Below are positions 6,091-10,086 of a stretch of 10,086 nucleotides of DNA, piece after piece. Location: NCBI GenBank assembly GCA_003511465.1, contig DOID01000098.1:861-10946 (forward strand). The letters run 5' to 3'. The position numbers and the translations under genes were made by a program. Under the pieces are notes generated by a model, which did no database searches, was not told where the DNA came from, and saw only the letters and a program-made list of their open reading frames with translations. Each line of letters starts with the position of its first letter. Within the stretch, counting starts at the first letter, position 1. The DNA comes from Bacillota bacterium (GTDB lineage: Bacteria; Bacillota; UBA4882; UBA10575).

Positions 6091-7896
6091 TTACCGGAAC
6101 TCAAGGGAATCGACAAAAAGGGTTTGAAAATCGCTCCTTGTTGATAACTCCAGATAGGTGGTTTTTGCCTGGATTTGGCGGGATTTTTGTAGACACTTTC
6201 GGGAGAGAAGGACCATTTTGGCGCCGGTTCCGGCCCCGTTACCGATCGGAACCACCCGCTCTTCCAGTTCCTTTGGGAGGAGCCCGATTTGCACGGCTTC
6301 GTGTGGATCGATGTAATTACCAAACCCCCCTGCTAAATAAAGAGTTTTCACCTCGGCCGCAGTGATCCCCATCTCCTTAAGGAGGATACGCACCCCGGCA
6401 GCGATTGCCGCTTTCGCTAACTGGGTTTCCCGGATATCTTGTTGGGTAAAGTAAAGATCTTCGGTGGCACCTTCCGCTTGGGCGGCAACAAGAAGCGCCG
6501 ACTTGCCGTCGAACTGACATAGGCGCTGTTTAAGCTTAAGGGGAAAATCGTCACCTAATTCATCCGGGGACTTTAGGCGGCCGGAGCTTTCCATTAAACC
6601 GGCCTTTAACAGCTGAGCAGTGAGGGAGACTACCCCTGAACCACAGATTCCCCTGGCCGCTTGGTCGCCAATGGTCGTATAGTTAAGCTCTGCGTTGATC
6701 CACACCTGATTAATGGCGCCGGCGATCCCACCCATCCCAGCGCGAATATTTGTGCCTTCAAAGGCCGGACCAGCCGCGGCAGAACAGGTCAAAATACGCT
6801 CTTGGTTGCCAATGGCAATTTCCCCGTTCGTCCCGATATCCAGTAGTAAACTGGTTTCTGCTTGCTCAGCCAGGTTACTGGCGAGAATGGCGGCAACGGT
6901 ATCAGCGCCGACAAACCCGGAGATCATCGGTAAAATTGTGATTCTGCCTTGTGGGTTAATTTTAATGCCGACTTCTGCGGCTTTACACTCAAAATCCCGG
7001 GTGACCACCGGAATAAAGGGTGCGACTGCGATATTTTCAACTTCCAGACCGGCGAGGAGATGTAGCATAATCGTGTTGCCCACGATGGCCATTTGGTAGA
7101 TGCTCTGGGGTAAAGTGGGATCATGGCGGCTAAAATAGGCAATCATCTTATTAATTTCCGCGCGCACCAGTTGTGAAAGTTCTGTCAGGCCATTTTCGTG
7201 TTCGACGGTGTAATCGACGCGGGAGATTACATCCGCGCCGTGGAGGCGTTGGGGATTAAGGGCGGCATAGGTACTAAGCTGCTGGCCGGTGGTTAAATCC
7301 AGAAGATAGCCCACCATTGTGGTTGTTCCAAGATCGAGCGCCACCCCGTAAAGGTGCTGCTCACTGGCTGCTAACTGATCCTGGTGAACTGTTTGTAAGG
7401 TTAGCACTTCATCACCGGAGAGGACCGCCGAGAGCGTATAGCCACTAGTGCGCAGAATAGCAGGTAATGCCGGGAACAACTCCGGGTTGATACAGCCAGG
7501 GAGACCTAAGGCCTGTTCCACCCGTTCGACATCACTGGTTTGGTCGCCGACGGTTGGCGCAGGAAGGGTGATCAGCCGTTCTGTAATCAACGGGTCGAGG
7601 GAAACGGTGTGGTCGCTGTCCATCATAATCCTGGCTTTTTCTTCTGCGTCAGGCAGCTCAACGGCCAAATCTCCCGACACCCGAACCTGACAGGCTAAGC
7701 GGTACTCCGCAGGAATAGTCCTGGTTTGGCCTAAAATCTTTACTTTACATTTCCCACAAATACCTTTACCACCGCAAGGCGAAGGTAGGACTAGGCCATG
7801 CTCCGTGAAGAGACTTAACAGGTTTTGGCCGGGAAAAGCCACCAAGGATTGGCGCTTTTGGTTAGGTTGGATAACCGTAACAGTATGGCTTTTCAT
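6091..7896 (-). CDS. Reductive activator of corrinoid proteins (RACo/RamA-like; 2Fe-2S + ASKHA, DUF4445)
   Basis: This 601-residue protein begins with a plant-type 2Fe-2S ferredoxin domain; Cys41, Cys47, Cys50 and Cys69 give the spacing C-X5-C-X2-C-X18-C. A linker follows. An ASKHA ATPase region comes next, with ALDLGTTT (186-193), LLDIGTNGEIAIG (351-363), CSAAAGPAFEG (371-381), CGSG (418-421) and YLAGGFGNYIDP (520-531). This is the full architecture of proteins that use ATP to reduce inactive Co(II) corrinoid proteins to Co(I). Its likely target is the corrinoid protein encoded at 3158-3790. Its ATG overlaps the DUF1638 stop as ATGA, and only a weak ribosome site is visible, so it is probably translated by coupling. 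The name and role are confident; the target is inferred. Confidence 0.95.
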   Translation of the reverse strand: MKSHTVTVIQPNQKRQSLVAFPGQNLLSLFTEHGLVLPSPCGGKGICGKCKVKILGQTRTIPAEYRLACQVRVSGDLAVELPDAEEKARIMMDSDHTVSLDPLITERLITLPAPTVGDQTSDVERVEQALGLPGCINPELFPALPAILRTSGYTLSAVLSGDEVLTLQTVHQDQLAASEQHLYGVALDLGTTTMVGYLLDLTTGQQLSTYAALNPQRLHGADVISRVDYTVEHENGLTELSQLVRAEINKMIAYFSRHDPTLPQSIYQMAIVGNTIMLHLLAGLEVENIAVAPFIPVVTRDFECKAAEVGIKINPQGRITILPMISGFVGADTVAAILASNLAEQAETSLLLDIGTNGEIAIGNQERILTCSAAAGPAFEGTNIRAGMGGIAGAINQVWINAELNYTTIGDQAARGICGSGVVSLTAQLLKAGLMESSGRLKSPDELGDDFPLKLKQRLCQFDGKSALLVAAQAEGATEDLYFTQQDIRETQLAKAAIAAGVRILLKEMGITAAEVKTLYLAGGFGNYIDPHEAVQIGLLPKELEERVVPIGNGAGTGAKMVLLSRKCLQKSRQIQAKTTYLELSTRSDFQTLFVDSLEFR

Positions 7897-8654
7897 TTTT
7901 TACGCTCGCTTTCTGCCCTTGGTGCCCGATTAACCCCCAGGATCTCATCCCAGTCGTAAAGGCCGATGGTTTCCTGGTGGGGTCCGACAATGAGAAAATC
8001 TTCCGGATTCCATTCACCATGGAGCAACATCTTCAGCAACCTGGTACTACCAGTCAGTTTCTGAAATTCCCGGTGCTCATCTTGGGCCTTGCGGTGACAT
8101 TTTTCCGCATATCCTAAATGCTTAGTCTCTTCAATCTCGATAAAAACGGCCTTTTCTCCGGCTTGAATATAGGGGGGATGGAGGGTTTCCCAAAGGTATT
8201 TGGCATTCTCTTCCCCGTAAAGCTCAAGATAGTCTTCATAGCTTTTACCGTGGTAAGCATCGTTTGACCGTAGATACGAAGCGCCTCGTTCGCAATATCC
8301 GGTAGAACTATAGGCGAGACTTGGGTTGGTGGCAAAATGCGCTTTAAAATTTTCTTTGGATCCTAAAAAAAGAGTTCCGCAATCGTGGGCCCGGGGGATC
8401 ACTAATTTTATTCCATGGGTGTGCAATCCGACCGTGGCATTACCGCAGAGCCCAAAGGCCAAAAGGATCGCGTCGTACTTGGTCTCTTTTTGGTTAGCCT
8501 GGTCGATTTTTGCTTGAAGCAAGGCGCGTAGGTGATTGCTATTTTCATGGGCATCCTTCTCGGTAAACTCCGGGTCGATGAGATGGGGGGTTGTCGCGAT
8601 AAAGGCGCAGATTTCTCTGGTTAAAACTTCACAAGCAATAAGTTTGAAGCGCAT
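7893..8654 (-). CDS. DUF1638 domain protein
   Basis: This 253-residue protein covers the whole DUF1638 pattern: MRFKLIACEVL at the start, LLAFGLCGNATVGL (about 65-76), then IPRAHDCGTLFLGS (about 86-99), and a Tyr/Glu-rich C-terminal half. Cys8, Cys70, His90 and Cys92 are candidates for metal or cofactor contact. No biochemical role is known to me. As I recall, the family often sits beside corrinoid methyltransferase genes, as it does here. I chose ATG 8654 because AAAGGAG (complement of 8664-8670) lies nine bases upstream and the family starts there. An in-frame ATG at 8699 adds 15 residues but has no ribosome site and would place a shared regulatory repeat inside the gene. It is co-transcribed and coupled with the RACo-like gene. 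Confidence 0.85.
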   Translation of the reverse strand: MRFKLIACEVLTREICAFIATTPHLIDPEFTEKDAHENSNHLRALLQAKIDQANQKETKYDAILLAFGLCGNATVGLHTHGIKLVIPRAHDCGTLFLGSKENFKAHFATNPSLAYSSTGYCERGASYLRSNDAYHGKSYEDYLELYGEENAKYLWETLHPPYIQAGEKAVFIEIEETKHLGYAEKCHRKAQDEHREFQKLTGSTRLLKMLLHGEWNPEDFLIVGPHQETIGLYDWDEILGVNRAPRAESERKK

Positions 8655-8699
8655 GGGCCACCGCTCCTTTAATCTCAATAGGGCTTTTTGCGTTGTCAT

Positions 8700-8728
8700 T
8701 TGATTCCACTATTCTGGTACAATATATT
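8700..8728 (+). promoter_or_regulatory. Candidate promoter for the alcohol dehydrogenase gene
   Basis: TTGATT (8700-8705), a 17-base spacer and TATATT (8723-8728) resemble a sigma-A promoter. The predicted start is near 8735, giving a leader of about 240 bases. The -10 overlaps the left inner repeat arm, so a protein bound there would repress or reshape initiation. Confidence 0.5.
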
Positions 8729-8757
8729 GATAGCCTAACTCAAGCCAAACACTATAT

Positions 8758-8793
8758 ATTGTACCGAAATCTTCTTTAATGGATACAACGCAA
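8758..8793 (-). promoter_or_regulatory. Weak candidate promoter for the DUF1638-RACo operon
   Basis: On the minus strand, TTGTAT (complement of 8783-8788) and TACAAT (complement of 8758-8763) are separated by 19 bases, longer than ideal. The -10 falls in the right inner repeat arm, mirroring the rightward promoter. A leftward promoter must lie in this region for the DUF1638-RACo operon, but these exact boxes are uncertain. Confidence 0.3.
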
Positions 8794-8823
8794 AAAGATT
8801 AATATGGGTTTCAAGAAGAAAAA

Positions 8824-8842
8824 ATTGATAAATTTTATCGAT
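8824..8842. repeat. 19-bp imperfect palindrome in the dehydrogenase leader
   Basis: The arms ATTGATAAA and TTTATCGAT flank a central T, with one mismatched pair. It lies downstream of the predicted rightward transcript start and could be a further regulator site. AT-rich sequence makes chance palindromes common. Confidence 0.3.
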
Positions 8843-8900
8843 TATGTAAAATGCAGTCGATTTTCGGAAGGAATTACTGCTTGAAAAGGGAAGATTGCTA

Positions 8901-8951
8901 ATGGTTACGTTCGTTTATCGAAAGGGAAAACCCTTTTATAACTACTTATAG
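8901..8951 (+). CDS. Possible 16-codon leader ORF
   Basis: ATG 8901 follows AAAAGGGAAG (8884-8893) and encodes MVTFVYRKGKPFYNYL, stopping at 8951, ten bases before the dehydrogenase ribosome site. A small hairpin with stem AAAGGG/CCCTTT (8921-8936) lies inside it. It could be a leader peptide, but its shortness makes a chance frame plausible. Confidence 0.25.
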   Translation: MVTFVYRKGKPFYNYL

Positions 8952-8974
8952 AGATAAAAAAGGAGGAATGGCTA

Positions 8975-10086
8975 ATGGAAAACTTTGTTTTTCAAAACCC
9001 AACGAAAATTATCTTCGGCAAAAACACGGAAACACAGGTAGGTATGGAGACAAGAAAATATGCGGATCGGGTTTTGCTGCATTATGGTGGGGGCAGCATT
9101 AAAAAGAGCGGCCTTTATGACCGGGTCGTGGCCGCGCTGAAAGACGCCGGGGTCGACTATATTGAACTCGGCGGGGTGCAGCCAAATCCACGGGTGAGTT
9201 TGATCAGAGAAGGAATTGAACTGTGCCGCCAACATAACATCCGCTTCATCTTGGCGGTGGGCGGTGGTAGTGTGATCGATTCAGCGAAAGGCATTGCCGT
9301 TGGCGTACCTTATACGGGGGATGTTTGGGACTTTTACATGCGAAAAGCGGTCATCAAGGAGGCTTTACCGATTGGGGTGGTGTTGACGATTCCGGCAGCC
9401 GGTAGTGAAAGCAGCCCGGCTAGTGTGGTCACCAATGATGAGGGCGCTTTGAAGCGGGACATCGGTACCAATCTAATCCGACCGCAATTTGCTATCTTAA
9501 ACCCAGAACTCACCTATACGCTTCCGCCTTACCAAACGGCGTGCGGGGTTGCGGATATTATGGCTCATGTTATGGAACGGTATTTTTCTCGAACACAGAA
9601 TACTGATCTGACGGATCGACTCTGTGAGGCGACTCTGCGGACTATGATCAAGAATGCTCCCCTAGCTTTGGAGAATCCAGCGGACTATGCGGCGCGAGCC
9701 GAAATCATGTGGACAGGGACCGTAGCCCATAGTGATCTGTTGGGTATGGGGCGAATTGAAGATTGGGCTTCCCATATGATCGAACACGAAATCAGCGGGA
9801 TCTATGATGTGGCCCATGGTGCCGGGTTGGCTGTGGTTTTTCCGGCCTGGATGCAATATGTTTATCAAGAAAATGTGAACGTCTTTGTCCGCTTTGCTAC
9901 TAGGGTCTGGGGTGTAGAACCGGATTTTGCCCATCCGGAAAAGGCGGCGTTAGCCGGGATTCAAAAGACAAAGGAGTTTTTCCGTTCCCTGGGACTGCCG
10001 GTGACTTTGGAGGAGCTTGAAGTAGGTACGGATCGTCTGGAAGAGATGGCTGCCAAGTGCACGGAAAGAGGCCCGGTTGGAAATTT
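8975..10086 (+). CDS. Iron-containing alcohol dehydrogenase, butanol dehydrogenase/YqhD-like (3' end outside window)
   Basis: The first 370 residues are present; the family is usually about 385-390 long, so only the last few codons are missing. The protein begins MENFVFQNPTKIIFGKN, typical of the BdhA/YqhD branch. It has the nucleotide-binding GGGSVIDSAKG near 94-104 and all four metal ligands: Asp194, His198, His267 and His281. It reduces aldehydes or oxidises alcohols with NAD(P)H. AGGAGG (8961-8966) lies eight bases before ATG 8975; the ATG at 8968 is in another frame. It is transcribed divergently from the DUF1638-RACo operon across shared operator-like repeats, which suggests co-regulation with methyl metabolism, for example handling an aldehyde or alcohol left after demethylation. 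That link is inferred. Confidence 0.95.
   Translation, partial: MENFVFQNPTKIIFGKNTETQVGMETRKYADRVLLHYGGGSIKKSGLYDRVVAALKDAGVDYIELGGVQPNPRVSLIREGIELCRQHNIRFILAVGGGSVIDSAKGIAVGVPYTGDVWDFYMRKAVIKEALPIGVVLTIPAAGSESSPASVVTNDEGALKRDIGTNLIRPQFAILNPELTYTLPPYQTACGVADIMAHVMERYFSRTQNTDLTDRLCEATLRTMIKNAPLALENPADYAARAEIMWTGTVAHSDLLGMGRIEDWASHMIEHEISGIYDVAHGAGLAVVFPAWMQYVYQENVNVFVRFATRVWGVEPDFAHPEKAALAGIQKTKEFFRSLGLPVTLEELEVGTDRLEEMAAKCTERGPVGN

Larger units (their letters stand above)
8684..8797. repeat. Nested inverted repeats with one common centre (double operator)
   Basis: The outer arms CTTTTTGCGTTGT (8684-8696) and ACAACGCAAAAAG (8785-8797) are perfect 13-bp inverted copies. The inner arms GGTACAATATAT (8716-8727) and ATATATTGTACC (8754-8765) are perfect 12-bp inverted copies. 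Both pairs are centred at 8740.5, and the 19-base spacers between outer and inner elements are not conserved. The block lies between the divergent DUF1638 and alcohol dehydrogenase genes, as expected for symmetric regulator sites controlling both directions. The outer element also occurs upstream of the methyltransferase operon. Confidence 0.8.

Noticed and set aside
8715..8730. Sigma-54 promoter suggested by TGGTAC
   Set aside because: The GC element needed at -12 is absent at the required spacing, in both repeat arms.
8968..9110. ATG at 8968 as the dehydrogenase start
   Set aside because: It is in a different frame that stops after a few dozen codons, and its gap to AGGAGG is only one base.

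Overview
The window looks like a chromosomal segment of an anaerobic member of the Bacillota (Firmicutes). The reasons are strong AGGAGG-type ribosome binding sites, sigma-A-like promoters, Rho-independent terminators, a clostridial-type butanol-dehydrogenase-like enzyme and a corrinoid methyl-transfer gene set typical of acetogens and related anaerobes. I cannot name the species. The view that this is a corrinoid methyltransferase locus rests on recognisable motifs. Its substrate cannot be read from the sequence.

Region 1 (1-1720) looks like the edge of a prophage or phage remnant. A rightward gene encodes a membrane and coiled-coil protein (20-742). It faces a leftward gene for an ArpU/RinA-like phage late regulator (829-1401) across a shared bidirectional terminator (754-801). 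The regulator is preceded by a well-formed leftward promoter (1692-1720), a leader with one or two tiny reading frames, a terminator-like hairpin (1511-1554), and a 31-codon ORF whose stop overlaps the regulator start (ATGA).

Region 2 (1721-6086) is a control region followed by a tightly packed four-gene operon. In order it encodes a MtaA/CmuA/HemE-superfamily (URO-D) methyltransferase, a B12-binding corrinoid protein with the DxHxxG cobalt-ligand motif, a second URO-D methyltransferase carrying a C-terminal thioredoxin-like domain with a CAAC motif, and a CobW-like G3E GTPase.

Region 3 (6091-8699) is a convergent operon on the minus strand. It encodes a DUF1638 protein and, coupled to it by a 4-base overlap, a 2Fe-2S/ASKHA protein of the RACo/RamA type that reductively reactivates Co(II) corrinoid proteins.

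Region 4 (8700-10086) holds the divergent promoter region and a truncated iron-containing alcohol dehydrogenase gene that runs off the window.

Inferred working model: URO-D protein 1 (or a partner encoded elsewhere) moves a methyl group from an unknown donor to the corrinoid protein. URO-D/Trx protein 2 moves it on to a thiol or pterin acceptor. The GTPase services metal sites, RACo rescues oxidised corrinoid, and DUF1638 has an unknown helper role. The most striking non-coding signal is a pair of nested inverted repeats with one common centre (8740.5) in the divergent promoter region. The outer element, CTTTTTGCGTTG, recurs upstream of the methyltransferase operon (1865-1876). This suggests that all three transcription units belong to one regulon.
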